Positions 25,952 to 34,256 of a stretch of 64,000 nucleotides of DNA are shown one piece after another. Numbering within the stretch: position 1 is the stretch's first letter; each line of letters starts with the position of its first letter. This stretch comes from Bradyrhizobium iriomotense. Its GTDB lineage: Bacteria; Pseudomonadota; Alphaproteobacteria; Rhizobiales; Xanthobacteraceae. The translations under genes were made by a program, and so were the position numbers. The notes beneath the pieces were generated by a model. It did not search any database and was not told where the DNA came from. It saw only the letters and a list, made by a program, of their open reading frames with translations. Where the stretch lies: NCBI RefSeq assembly GCF_030160715.1, contig NZ_BSOW01000001.1:186001-250000 (forward strand). The letters are read 5' to 3'.

Positions 25952-26935
25952 ATGAGACGGCGTGAATTCATCGCGCTCCTGGGCGGTGCGGTTGCATGGC
26001 CGCGCGCCGCGCACGCCCAGCTGGCCAGGCATATCCCGCGGCTCTGCTTCCTTACATTCGATCCAGACGCGTCGCGGTCGACCCGATTTGGTCCTTTCTT
26101 CGAGGGCCTGCGCGACTTGGGATATGTGGACGGGCAAACCATCAGCGTCGACTACCTTTCCGCGGACGGAAAAGGCGAGCGGTTTCCCAGCCTCGCCGCC
26201 GAATGTCTGCGCCTCAGGGCGGACATCATCGCCGCAAGCACGACGCCGGCGACTCAGGCGGCGAAGAAGATAACTCGCACGATCCCAATCGTCATGATCG
26301 CACTCGGCGACCCCGTGGAAACCGGCCTCGTCGATAGCCTCGCCCAGCCCGGGGGAAACGTGACCGGGATGTCGATGATGGCTTCCGAAGTCGCGGCCAA
26401 GCGCCTTGAATTGCTCAAGGAAGCTGTACCAGAAATCTCGAGGATGCTTGTGCTCTCGTATCTCGCTGATCCAATTGCACCGCTGCAGGTGAAGGCATTG
26501 GAGAAAGCGGCCCACTCGCTAGGCGTCACCCTGCAAATCCAGGATGTTCGCACCGCCGATGACCTGACGGCCGCGTTCGATGCCGGGGCCAGAGAGCGCG
26601 CCGAAGGGCTTCTCACAACGGCGGAGAGCATATTCGTTGCTCAACGTGCACGAGTGAGCGAACTCGCGGCTCGCTACCGATTGCCAGCGATGTACCCTTA
26701 TACGATCCAAGTCGCTGACGCCGGTGGTCTAATGGCCTATGACATCGACTATGCGGATCTCGAGAGGCGTGCTGCCACATACGTCGACAAGATCTTGAAA
26801 GGTGCCAAGCCTTCCGATCTTCCCGTCCAGCAACCGACCAAATTCGCGCTGGTGATCAATCTCAAGACCGCCAAGGCTCTCGGGCTGACGATTCCGGACT
26901 CTTTTCTTCGTCGCGCCGACCAAGTTATCGAATGA
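25952..26935 (+). CDS. Orphan ABC substrate-binding protein, PF04392 (TrpX-like) family
   Basis: Periplasmic binding protein of 327 residues. It begins MRRREFIALLGGAVAW with a cleavage-like AAHAQ, a Tat-type leader typical of this expanded rhizobial family. Family landmarks include FFEGLRDLGYVDGQ, VETGLVDSLAQPGGNVTG and, near the end, [23 protein letters not shown]. No permease or ATPase gene is adjacent, which is normal for these proteins in Bradyrhizobium. The ligand is unknown. A second, diverged member is at 31337-32323. Confidence 0.88.
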   Translation: MRRREFIALLGGAVAWPRAAHAQLARHIPRLCFLTFDPDASRSTRFGPFFEGLRDLGYVDGQTISVDYLSADGKGERFPSLAAECLRLRADIIAASTTPATQAAKKITRTIPIVMIALGDPVETGLVDSLAQPGGNVTGMSMMASEVAAKRLELLKEAVPEISRMLVLSYLADPIAPLQVKALEKAAHSLGVTLQIQDVRTADDLTAAFDAGARERAEGLLTTAESIFVAQRARVSELAARYRLPAMYPYTIQVADAGGLMAYDIDYADLERRAATYVDKILKGAKPSDLPVQQPTKFALVINLKTAKALGLTIPDSFLRRADQVIE

Positions 26936-26965
26936 TGGTTTGTCTGCTGCGGCGTGACCCGAGAT

Positions 26966-27054
26966 TGGCCCGTCTGAGACCTGCGCAGCGTTTCGCCCGC
27001 TTGTCGGGGGAGACCGGAAGTGCCGGGCACAAAGTCAAACCGACGCGAATGACC
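26966..27054. repeat. Dispersed repeat, 89-bp copy of the TGGCCC...GACCC family
   Basis: Starts with TGGCCC and ends with CGACGCGAATGACC. Complete copies at 28736, 30116 and 31144 are 97 bases and the one at 32356 is 98; this copy is shortened and ends GACCTC. The element sits directly after the PF04392 gene in the gap 26936-27208. Confidence 0.55.
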
Positions 27055-27208
27055 TCAACAGACATTCGGTCGGCGACTGCTTACGTTAGGAAAGGCTCTG
27101 ATCATGGCCGATCTGCTCTCAAGCGCAGCCCGGTTTTGCCCCTATTTGCCCTAGTATCCTAGTTTAGCGGTGGTAATGTCCTTGCTTCTAATCGCGGAGG
27201 AAGTTGCC

Positions 27209-27385
27209 ATGAAGGCGCTTGAGACGTTCGCGATCTATGTGACGCCGTTCTTGATCTTAGGGGCACTCGCCAAGCTCATGATGAAGCGGTACGCCACCGA
27301 TCTAACCGACGTCCAATCGCAGGCTGGACAAAACCGCAAAGCACGGAGGGTGTTTCTGTTAGGCGGTTGGCGGACCGAAAAATAA
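27209..27385 (+). CDS. Small membrane protein, 58 residues
   Basis: Short protein starting MKALETFAIYVTPFLILGALAKLMMKRY: one hydrophobic helix (about residues 7-23) followed by a basic, polar tail ending FLLGGWRTEK. The site GGAGGAAG lies six bases before ATG 27209, which favours this start over an upstream in-frame one. The single-span layout with a cytoplasmic basic tail looks like a real small inner-membrane protein. Function not recognised. Confidence 0.6.
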   Translation: MKALETFAIYVTPFLILGALAKLMMKRYATDLTDVQSQAGQNRKARRVFLLGGWRTEK

Positions 27386-27392
27386 GGTCGCT

Positions 27393-27608
27393 TCAGCTGG
27401 CGGTCGTCTCTTTCATTTTGAATGTCACCTGTTGGCCCAAATGCGAAGTCCAGGCGGTCTCTGAAATTGTCTGGTCATCGCGGTAGACCGGACGCGGCTG
27501 ACCCACTACCATAACGAAGCGAATGACCCACAGCGGAAGTTCGGCACGGCGAGCAACGCGACGGTTGGCGCGGTCGCTTGCCCAATCGGCGTTCCACCAG
27601 AACAGCAT
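27393..27608 (-). CDS. Hypothetical protein, 71 residues, weak support
   Basis: Open frame with AGGTGG nine bases before ATG 27608. The peptide has tryptophans near the start (FWWNADW) and a polar tail (VYRDDQTISETAWTSHLG). It resembles no family I know. It lies in the gap between the small membrane protein and the lipoprotein gene and may be a real small gene or a decayed fragment. Confidence 0.3.
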   Translation of the reverse strand: MLFWWNADWASDRANRRVARRAELPLWVIRFVMVVGQPRPVYRDDQTISETAWTSHLGQQVTFKMKETTAS

Positions 27609-27740
27609 CCACGATTACCACCTGATGCCTCATGGCGAGCCGCCAGCTCGTGCGACTGTCACAAACCCTTAGCTTGGATTTCGGGATTTGGGGCTCATCG
27701 CAACAAAGGCTTAGAGTTTGAAGATCGTCTTGCTCATCGG

Positions 27741-28508
27741 TTAAGGTCGAGCCTTCGAAGCATATGGCCAAAGCGGGACGCGAAAAATCTTGAAGCCAGC
27801 GATTTCAGGAAACCCGTCCGCTGCGTCAGGAGACACGAGGGCCAGCACAGCCGCCGTCACCTCGCCATTGCCGAGCCGATCGATCGCCGCGCTGTGTCCT
27901 GCACTCACTTTGACGGAGGCCCCTGCCACCACAAACCCGACCCAGACATCAACGCTGGATGCAGAATACCTTTCATCTATCGCAACACTTTTACCCGCAA
28001 GATCGGCTACCGACTTGATCTCCGGACGAGCCATTACAACGGTAACCAGGAGGTCCGTGGGTTCGCCATTGTCCGTTATTCGCTCCGCGACCTCGGTCGC
28101 AGCCGCCACCTGCTCTTGCATGGTTCTGCTTTTAGAATTCTGAGAGAGACCCACAGTGGGCTGCCCTATCGTACCCAAGTCCGCATCGGCTTTGCTTTTC
28201 GGCTCGAGTTGTGTCCTCAACGAGGGAGGTGGGAGCGGGACGCGAGTTGCCGTAGGCTCAGTTTTTGCTCTGATGCTTGCAGGTTTTGTTTTCTTGGCGA
28301 TGAAACGGGCAACCCTGTCACGGACCCGAAGAGGGGGCGGCCTTCCGTTCTTGAGCTTGGTTTCTGTCGGCGGATCGCTCTTCAATGACGCGAATTCGAT
28401 CGGCTGATGAGCCGCCGTTCTGGTAGCCGCTTGGTATGATGGTTGACGGCTGCAGCCGACCAAGGTCGCCGCCAGCGCGATCATGAGAAGCGTTCTCAAA
28501 CAATTCAC
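27741..28508 (-). CDS. Lipoprotein of unknown function with a binding-protein-like C-terminus
   Basis: Predicted lipoprotein of 255 residues. The signal MNCLRTLLMIALAATLVGC ends in a clear lipobox LVGC with the lipidated cysteine at position 19. Residues 20-140 are proline- and lysine-rich and probably disordered. The rest (VARERPE-like segment VMARPEIKSVADLAGKSVAID, then GEVTAAVLALVSPDA and FKIFRVPLWPY) resembles part of NMT1/TAXI-type periplasmic binding proteins. It may bind a small ligand at the membrane surface. No transporter genes adjoin it. Confidence 0.65.
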   Translation of the reverse strand: MNCLRTLLMIALAATLVGCSRQPSYQAATRTAAHQPIEFASLKSDPPTETKLKNGRPPPLRVRDRVARFIAKKTKPASIRAKTEPTATRVPLPPPSLRTQLEPKSKADADLGTIGQPTVGLSQNSKSRTMQEQVAAATEVAERITDNGEPTDLLVTVVMARPEIKSVADLAGKSVAIDERYSASSVDVWVGFVVAGASVKVSAGHSAAIDRLGNGEVTAAVLALVSPDAADGFPEIAGFKIFRVPLWPYASKARP

Positions 28509-28735
28509 CTCAGGGGATGAATGTCCGCCGTCATTCGCTTTGCGTATTGATCTCCGCGCTAAGGGTCTATCTCTCGCGCAAAAATGTTAAGGGGGCACTA
28601 ACCGTCAGGGGTCCTTAGTGCGCGATCCCCCATATGGTTAATGTTGACTCGGCTGTGGCAACGTCGAGTTTGCACCTTAGCGAATTTCTGTCGCCAACGT
28701 GCGTCTCGCACCAGAACCGGTCATATGTCGGCTTG

Positions 28736-28832
28736 TGGCCCTAATGCGAAGTTGATCGGTGGTTTGGTGAAGTCCGTTGTCAGGGGTGAAACGGACACAT
28801 TCGCCACTATCCTAGACTGGCGCTTTTGACCC
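28736..28832. repeat. Dispersed repeat, 97-bp copy of the TGGCCC...GACCC family
   Basis: Begins TGGCCCTAATGCG and ends CGCTTTTGACCC, 97 bases, the same length as the copies at 30116 and 31144. The gap 28509-28982 otherwise shows only a short false ORF and promoter-like sequence. Confidence 0.55.
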
Positions 28833-28982
28833 CTAGCTGACGTCGCTGGGTTGACTTTTGTTCTGGCGTCGCTCCGGTTCCGGGTGCACACTGGGTCTAT
28901 CTCCGCACGGCACCGTGATTTGATCAGTGACGAGAACGCCGGTTGCGCTCCCTCCCAATTCACGCAGGGAAAGGAGAGTGCC

Positions 28983-29174
28983 ATGGGACGACACCCACAA
29001 TCCCACATTAACGACAACCTGAATGCGGAACGAGCACGCATCATAGCGGAGCTGGAAAATACGCAGCCAGGACCGCAGCATGATCTTCTAGAACGCAGAC
29101 TGCGTCAGCTCGAAACCGCTTCTAATATAGACGAATGGCTGACGTCGTCGGGTCTGCAACCCCCCGAGGAATAA
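28983..29174 (+). CDS. Small helical protein, 63 residues
   Basis: Begins MGRHPQSHINDNLNAERARII and continues with a charged, heptad-like stretch (DLLERRLRQLETASNIDEWL) that should form two helices or a coiled coil. AAGGAGAG lies five bases before ATG 28983, a strong site that overrides the longer frame from 28851. Codon use is that of a real gene. The family is not one to which I can give a function. Confidence 0.65.
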   Translation: MGRHPQSHINDNLNAERARIIAELENTQPGPQHDLLERRLRQLETASNIDEWLTSSGLQPPEE

Positions 29175-29210
29175 GGCCGCCTCAGGCCGACCGAGTCGCG
29201 TAGGGAGCAG

Positions 29211-29369
29211 ATGCAAGAGGGCCTCGACGGATATATCGAGCTTCGCATCGTTTTAATGTGCGTGGATTAAATCGAAGCCAAGAAGCACGCCAGACGCTTG
29301 GCCGACGGCTACGACGTAGAGCTATGGTGTGAAGATCGAAAGATCGCGGAAATTTGCGTCACGCGCTGA
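29211..29369 (+). pseudogene. Broken small gene with an in-frame TAA
   Basis: From ATG 29211 the frame reads 19 residues, then TAA at 29268-29270, then 32 more to TGA 29367-29369. The second part (EAKKHARRLADGYDVELW then EDRKIAEI) looks like the conserved end of a small rhizobial protein type that ends ...A..L.DGHDVELW....R. The stop lies just before that conserved part, so the gene appears to be dead. Readthrough is possible but not supported. Confidence 0.45.
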
Positions 29370-29468
29370 TCAAAAGAGATGGGTCAACAATTTCACGATC
29401 AATCAGTAGGGAGGACGCCGAGTTGCAGAAATATTATTGCGCGATATCCAGCATGGGCCGTTTGAGCC

Positions 29469-29735
29469 TCAGGAGCGAGATTTTCGTTTCCGCCGAGTTG
29501 GTTTCCGGCTGAGCCGTTTGGCGTTTGCCGCCACCTTTCGTCGATATTGCTCAACAATCTTGTCTCCGGAGGCCCCAGCCATCAGGCTTGTACCGGCCTT
29601 CCCCGCCGCAAATATCTTTTCACTGATCATGCGCTGGGCCTCACGTTGGGCTGCTTTGCCGCCGCGCATCAACCTTGCGATCCGCAGTCCAATCACGCGA
29701 TTACTTTCTATCGCCAGCATCATCCAGTTCCACAT
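29469..29735 (-). CDS. Small phasin-like helical protein, 88 residues
   Basis: Starts MWNWMMLAIESNRVIGLRIARL and continues with an amphipathic, alanine-rich helix (EAQRMISEKIFAAGKAG) and a very basic tail (RLSRKPTRRKRKSRS). AAGGA stands eight bases before ATG 29735. The pattern 'ESN.VI.LR...L..G...A..EA..M..EK..A' recalls small phasin-like or polyhydroxyalkanoate-granule-linked proteins of Bradyrhizobium, but it lacks enough length to be sure. The basic tail may bind nucleic acid. Confidence 0.6.
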   Translation of the reverse strand: MWNWMMLAIESNRVIGLRIARLMRGGKAAQREAQRMISEKIFAAGKAGTSLMAGASGDKIVEQYRRKVAANAKRLSRKPTRRKRKSRS

Positions 29736-29847
29736 GCAAGGGTTCCTTCACCTTGATCTAGAGATACATCCGAATGGGCAATAGCCGAAGATCCCTTCGC
29801 GCTGAAGAGTGAGACCGCTGCTGCTGGGGGCCAAACGGAGATGTCCG

Positions 29848-30012
29848 ATGGGTGCGCCAGGCTGGCGCTTTGCGCATATGAAGAGAACTCTCCGCGCCCG
29901 GGCAGTTCTTATCGGCGTGCTGGAAGAGTTGCCGTTTATCTGCCCGGCGGCGGTCGCAATCGGCTCGCTGATCATGATCGGCATGACGCTCTACAAGGAT
30001 TGGCCGCAGTGA
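29848..30012 (+). CDS. Possible small membrane protein, 54 residues
   Basis: GGAG lies seven bases before ATG 29848; ATG 29878 is an alternative start. The peptide has a basic N-terminus (MKRTLRAR region) and a hydrophobic stretch PAAVAIGSLIMIGMTLY, and ends YKDWPQ. Such a layout fits a single-span inner-membrane protein, but no family is recognised. Confidence 0.4.
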   Translation: MGAPGWRFAHMKRTLRARAVLIGVLEELPFICPAAVAIGSLIMIGMTLYKDWPQ

Positions 30013-30115
30013 GGGGTAGAGTAACGACAGCGTCCTCATGCGAAAAGGCCCTTCTACTAGTAAGGCATCGTTAACTTGATAGCTATGAGAGGCCGGGTGC
30101 AGATCGGTCTGCAAT

Positions 30116-30212
30116 TGGCCCTTAGCGTCGAACCTCGACCCTCACCTTGGCGTCCGCTGTTACGGCTAGATCGGACGTGGTCGCGTGTATCCTCAATCGA
30201 CGCGAATGACCC
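30116..30212. repeat. Dispersed repeat, 97-bp copy of the TGGCCC...GACCC family
   Basis: Starts TGGCCCTTAGCGTCGAACC and ends ATCGACGCGAATGACCC. It aligns end to end with the copy at 31144 without a net gap. The gap 30013-30369 contains nothing else that can be read. Confidence 0.6.
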
Positions 30213-30369
30213 TGAGCAGACCTCTAACGCGATCCAGTCCGCTGGCCGACAGGCATGATCAGCCTCACAGTTCTTCAGGAGGTTGGCCGGCCGACAATCC
30301 GCCGCCGGCCGGGCCAACGCCCAGACTAGGCATCAACCTCCCTCGTGCGGGACCTGTGGAGCTACGCTG

Positions 30370-30846
30370 TCATGAGCCAGGAGTTTTAATGACGAGCTTT
30401 ATGTTTAACAGGCTTACGCCCTTGAACGGGTTCGGCGCGCTTTCGATAGTTCCCGTGCCAGTGGCGTTTGCATAGGCACCTGTGCCCGAAAGGATCGTGT
30501 ATTCGCCATTTGACTTGCCGTCTTTGGCCGAGCCGGTGTAACGCGCCGTGATCGAGCCCTCCTCGAACGTGTAAGTGCTATAACCGAAGAAGGTGCCTGA
30601 GCCTTTGAGCAAGTCCGACGTATTGACGAACTCTTTCACCCCGATACGGCCATCGTTGAACACGGCGACGCCAAAAAGTTTGCCGGACGCGATCGTCTGT
30701 CCTTCGATGTTTGCGGCCTCAATTACCTTGACGTCGATCGGCTTTGTCACGAGCTTGAACTCAAGTACCTTCTCACCGGCAACCGCGGTTGACGCCGCCA
30801 CCGCCAATGCCACACCAGAAAGGAATAAGGCGAGAGACTTCCGCAT
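30370..30846 (-). CDS. Secreted protein with an allene-oxide-cyclase/dirigent-like barrel
   Basis: Exported protein of 158 residues with a signal peptide (MRKSLALFLSGVALAVAASTAVA). The mature part has VFNDGRIG, GSGTFFGYSTYTFEEGSITARY and YTILSGTGAYANATGTGTIE, the pattern of the allene-oxide-cyclase-like eight-stranded barrel (ITARYTG, then SGTGAYANATG). AGGAGGA lies five bases before ATG 30846. In bacteria such proteins have no firm role; a small hydrophobic ligand in the periplasm is plausible. It is monocistronic. Confidence 0.65.
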   Translation of the reverse strand: MRKSLALFLSGVALAVAASTAVAGEKVLEFKLVTKPIDVKVIEAANIEGQTIASGKLFGVAVFNDGRIGVKEFVNTSDLLKGSGTFFGYSTYTFEEGSITARYTGSAKDGKSNGEYTILSGTGAYANATGTGTIESAPNPFKGVSLLNIKLVIKTPGS

Positions 30847-31143
30847 AGGCTCCTCCTGTGCTTGGTGAAATCAAGTCAAGAAGTGCGCGGCGGGCCATAC
30901 ATCGTGCCCCGGCTCTCGCGGCGGCACGAAAGAGAGCCCTCGGCGACGCCCCGGTTGCGGCTGAAGTTCTCTGTACCCCAGACGTGCAGGCTGGGACGCA
31001 AACATAAGTCTTATGCGATGGAAAAAAGTTCAGGTTTCGGTCAGGTATAATTGTATGCCGAAGCCGACGCTGGACTCTCAAATCGACGATGCGCGCGATC
31101 TGATCAAGCTGACCACGCATGCTCGGTACGCGCTCTTCAGACC

Positions 31144-31240
31144 TGGCCCTTCGCGTCGAACCGCGATGGTTGATTTGGCGCCTGCTGCTGGAAGTAGACC
31201 GGCCGTCTCGGGGGGCTAACCCAACCGACGCGATTGACCC
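31144..31240. repeat. Dispersed repeat, 97-bp copy of the TGGCCC...GACCC family
   Basis: Starts TGGCCCTTCGCGTCGAACCG and ends ACCGACGCGATTGACCC. The surrounding gap 30847-31336 holds no gene that I can support. Confidence 0.6.
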
Positions 31241-31336
31241 ATCTGCGACATCAGCGCGAATTTTTGCTGTGATGCACATTACACTTGGAACTTGAAGCAT
31301 ATGCTAGGCCATATCGCTCGGCCTGAAGGGCGACGA

Positions 31337-32323
31337 ATGCGACGACGCAAATTCATTGCACTTTCAGTGGCCGCGGCCTGGTCGTTGGCGTCGTGCGCGC
31401 AGCAGGCGACGGGCATGCGTCGTGTTGCTTTCCTCCATCCATACCTCGAGAACGATAACGAAGTGCTGACCCGCGTCATTGCGTTTCGGGAGGGGCTCGA
31501 GGCGCGCGGGTGGATCGAGAACCGCAATATTCGAGTTGAGCATCGATATTCCGGCGGAGATCTGGGCCGAATCCGAGCCTACGCGACGGAGCTGGTGCAT
31601 TCGGCGCCGGACCTCATCGTCGGAAGCGGGACGCCAATCGCCGCAGCACTGAAAGAGGCGACCAGCACCATTCCGATCGTATTCAACCTCGTCAACGATC
31701 CGGTCGGACAGGGCTTCGTGGCTAGCCTGTCGCGGCCGGGCGGCAACATCACCGGCTTCACCTTCATCGACTTCCTAATGATCGGGAAATGGATGGAGAT
31801 GATCAAGGAGATTGCTCCGGGGGTCAGACGTGTGGCGCTCATCTTCAATCCCGACACGACGCCTTTTTATCCGGCATTCCTGCGCGAACTCGAAGCGGCC
31901 CGCACATCGCTCGCCCTCGAGCTCTCCGCAACTCCTGTGCACGACGAGGCGGAGGTCGAGGCAGCCATCACGGCGCTCGCACGCGAGCCTGGCGGCGGTC
32001 TGATCGCCGCACCGGACGCATTCATCAACAATCACCGCCGGGCGGTCATTGCATTGACGGAGCGACATCGACTTCCTGCGATATACGGCTTCCGGCAATT
32101 CGCTGCGGAAGGGGCACTGATCTCCTATGGACCGAATACTGCCGACATAGTCCGACGCTCGGCTGGGTACGTCGATCGCGTCCTCAAAGGTGAAAGACCG
32201 GCCGACCTTCCGGTGCAGGCGCCGACGAAATACGAGTTGGTCATCAATCTGAAAACTGCGAAAGCGCTTGGCATTGCACCAACTCCTGTGCTGCTCGCCC
32301 GCGCCGACGCGGTGATCCAGTAG
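31337..32323 (+). CDS. Orphan ABC substrate-binding lipoprotein, PF04392 family
   Basis: Binding protein of 328 residues, homologous in plan to the one at 25952-26935 but well diverged. The leader [20 protein letters not shown] contains a lipobox (LASC), so this one is probably lipid-anchored. Landmarks are [35 protein letters not shown] and [26 protein letters not shown] 31337 is chosen because it starts the leader; an ATG at 31301 would add twelve residues. No transporter partner is nearby and the ligand is unknown. Confidence 0.85.
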   Translation: MRRRKFIALSVAAAWSLASCAQQATGMRRVAFLHPYLENDNEVLTRVIAFREGLEARGWIENRNIRVEHRYSGGDLGRIRAYATELVHSAPDLIVGSGTPIAAALKEATSTIPIVFNLVNDPVGQGFVASLSRPGGNITGFTFIDFLMIGKWMEMIKEIAPGVRRVALIFNPDTTPFYPAFLRELEAARTSLALELSATPVHDEAEVEAAITALAREPGGGLIAAPDAFINNHRRAVIALTERHRLPAIYGFRQFAAEGALISYGPNTADIVRRSAGYVDRVLKGERPADLPVQAPTKYELVINLKTAKALGIAPTPVLLARADAVIQ

Positions 32324-32355
32324 AAGTTTCCTGGTGCGGTGCATGAGTCCGGAAG

Positions 32356-32453
32356 TGGCCCTTCGCTTCAGTTGGCGCAGTGTAGTGGCATGTCTGAGGT
32401 TGGGGGTGGATCGGACGTTGCTGGCCAGTTGCAAGAATGTCGAGATTGACCCC
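32356..32453. repeat. Dispersed repeat, 98-bp copy of the TGGCCC...GACCC family
   Basis: Starts TGGCCCTTCGCTTCAG and ends GTCGAGATTGACCC. It ends about 13 bases before a truncated radC fragment, so the element may mark the point where that gene was cut. Confidence 0.55.
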
Positions 32454-32465
32454 AAGCGGACATCA

Positions 32466-32645
32466 TGCCGTCCGGTCGTGCTGATGCACAATCATCTGGG
32501 AGGAGACCCAACACCATCGCGTGCTGACATCGAGATGACGCGAGTGATTGTTGAGATCGCGAAGCAGTTCGGTATTGCGATCCAGGACCACATCATCGTC
32601 GGCAAGCAAGGTCACGCCAGTCTGAAAGAACTGAAGCTGATCTAA
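32466..32645 (+). pseudogene. radC C-terminal fragment (JAB/MPN domain)
   Basis: About 59 codons encoding the end of a RadC-family protein: [20 protein letters not shown], then a stretch ending [17 protein letters not shown]. Intact RadC proteins have HNHPSGDPTPS at the metal site; here Pro and Ser are replaced by Leu and Gly, and about three quarters of the protein is missing. No start codon with a plausible ribosome site precedes the fragment. RadC genes often travel with mobile DNA, so the piece may be the scar of an old element. Confidence 0.75.
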
Positions 32646-32724
32646 ACGACGTCGCCTCTTTGGGCCAAAGCGGACCTTATCCTCGGACCCAAAGAGAACA
32701 CACGCGCGTTCATCCGCAGAGCGA

Positions 32725-32949
32725 TCAGCGGATGCGCGCACCGCGGTTGTACCCGCGTATCGTCCCGTCGCTCGCAACGACGCGATGGCACGGTATCGAT
32801 GGATCGTAATTTGATCGCATAACGGCTCCGACAGCCCGTGCGGCCTTCGGATTTCCAGCTTTTGAAGCGACCTCTTTGTACGTCATCGTCTTGCTTTTCG
32901 GTATTTTCCGGACGATATCGCGCACTTTGTCGGAGAACGTCTTTTTCAT
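32725..32949 (-). CDS. MGMT-like DNA alkyltransferase, minimal 74-residue form
   Basis: Small protein containing the methylguanine-DNA methyltransferase active-site domain alone. PCHRV carries the acceptor cysteine; TMTYKEVASKAGNPKAARAVG is the DNA-binding helix region and GTIRGYNRG the active-site loop. Start MKKTFSDKVRDIVRKIPK at ATG 32949 follows a purine-rich stretch. Normal MGMT domains extend about ten residues further; here the frame ends shortly after GYNRGARIR, and another frame downstream reads RIRSALAQRG, so a frameshift may have shortened it. The DNA is more AT-rich than its surroundings, and the sequence style resembles MGMT-like proteins of candidate phyla radiation bacteria. 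Confidence 0.7.
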   Translation of the reverse strand: MKKTFSDKVRDIVRKIPKSKTMTYKEVASKAGNPKAARAVGAVMRSNYDPSIPCHRVVASDGTIRGYNRGARIR

Positions 32950-32980
32950 ATGCCAAGTGTAGCCTTCTTCCGGTTGACCG

Positions 32981-33333
32981 CTAGGAGTGTTCTTTGTGCT
33001 TGTATGGAACGTAATTCCTTGCCAACCGTTCCCGGTGCCGACAATAGTTACAATCGCCGGCGGCGTCTGGTAACGCGTCACTGTCGAGGCACTCTTTTAT
33101 TTTCTTGAGCGTTCCTTTCACCCATGAATCGTCACCGGTGTACGGAACAAGGGTAAGGTCGAATTCTAATTTCCAGTCAAAAGCGGCCTTATCCTTGCTA
33201 GCGTTCGCATACACCCAATACCCGGTGTCGGAGACCGTGAAGCCGTTCTGACGCAACAACCACTGATAGATCTCGATCTGGCGCTTGTGTCCGTCATGCC
33301 ATTCTTCGTCGAGCGATTCGATCTTTGCCGGCC
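32981..33333 (-). pseudogene. C-terminal fragment of a PD-(D/E)XK nuclease-like protein
   Basis: The frame is open from about 33333, preceded by an in-frame TGA, down to TAG at 32981, and has no proper start. It reads through KIESLDEEWHDGHKRQIEIYQWLLRQNG, shown here as KIESLDEEW and KRQIEIYQWLLRQNG, then VSDTGYWVYANASKDKAAFD and a final CNYCRHRERLA. This matches the end of a nuclease-like family known to me mainly from Parcubacteria-type genomes, in which the missing N-terminal part carries the catalytic core. It lies 31 bases upstream of the MGMT-like gene on the same strand. The junction near 33335 looks like a breakpoint. Confidence 0.55.
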
Positions 33334-33454
33334 TTACTGGCGGTCACGGCGGCGAAGTTGTTGATCGACGTGAGCGTGCCGAAGGCGTGAGGTAGATGAG
33401 AGCCCAACGGCAACACCCGGATGACATCCAAAGTCTTAAAGGGGAGAATCCTTC

Positions 33455-33757
33455 ATGACCGTCTACGTCGTTGGACAGCTCAAATTCACCGATCGTGCGG
33501 CATACGAACGCTACGCTGCGCGTTTCAGGGGCGTACTCAAGCAATTCGGAGGAAGGCTGTTGGCAGCCGATGAGCAGCCCGAAATCATCGAGGGGCGTTG
33601 GGATAGAGACAAAATCGTGCTTCTGTCTTTCTCAAATGCGGCGGCTTTCCGCGGGTTCTTCGAGTCAGCCCAATATCGGGAGATTGCAAAGGACCGAAAG
33701 GCGGGAGCGGATACCCTTCTGTTGCTGGTGCACGGCATTGACGGTGGCGGCGGTTGA
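33455..33757 (+). CDS. DUF1330 domain protein
   Basis: Protein of 100 residues with the DUF1330 dimeric alpha/beta-barrel pattern: VYVVGQLKFTDRAAYERYAARF, GGRLLAADEQPEIIEGRW and the closing FSNAAAFRGFFESAQYREI. AAGGGGAGA stands before ATG 33455. Function is not established for the family; members are often near metabolic or stress genes. Only fragments and repeats flank it here. Confidence 0.85.
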   Translation: MTVYVVGQLKFTDRAAYERYAARFRGVLKQFGGRLLAADEQPEIIEGRWDRDKIVLLSFSNAAAFRGFFESAQYREIAKDRKAGADTLLLLVHGIDGGGG

Positions 33758-34256
33758 TTCCGCCTCCGCAAGACTGGAGCGACGAATAACGAGCCGTCTC
33801 GTGCTAATCTTCGCCTAGACTACAAAAAGCGGCACGCGGGTTCGGCAGCGATCTGATGACGAGCCAGAATGGAACAGCGCAAATGCACGCAATGAATCTA
33901 GCAAGGTCGATTTGCAAGCTCGGAGTTAACTTCGTCAAGCCAAAGTGGCGGGTCAATGTCAGCTGATGGCCCTTCTACGACCTCCGGCACGTCGATTATT
34001 CCGCCGCGATGGGCGGACAACCGAACATCAGGCGCGCCCTTACCCTAGCACTCCAATTTATGGATACAGAGCCGACAGGATTAGGTTCGGCTGGCGATGA
34101 TGGCATAATGCCCCTGATTTGCCCGACGCGTCAAATGATTTCGAAAAATACGAAGGGCGCCGCGCCGGCAGCGTCGACTCCTTTGCATGGGGTTGTTTTC
34201 GAGATTTTGGTTGTCGGGTCACGAAGGCGGCGCGCCGAACGCGGTCTGATCCCGCT
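33758..34256. other. Gene-free gap with a further repeat piece
   Basis: Roughly 500 bases without a convincing ORF. A TGGCCCTTCTACGAC segment at 33967 starts like the dispersed repeat but its right end cannot be defined. The preceding GTGGCGGGTCAATGTCAGC is also repeat-like. Longer frames here are antisense to the transporter gene that starts at 34257. Confidence 0.4.

Noticed and set aside
28641..28829. Plus-strand 62-codon ORF
   Set aside because: Lies in the dispersed repeat and has no ribosome site or family likeness.
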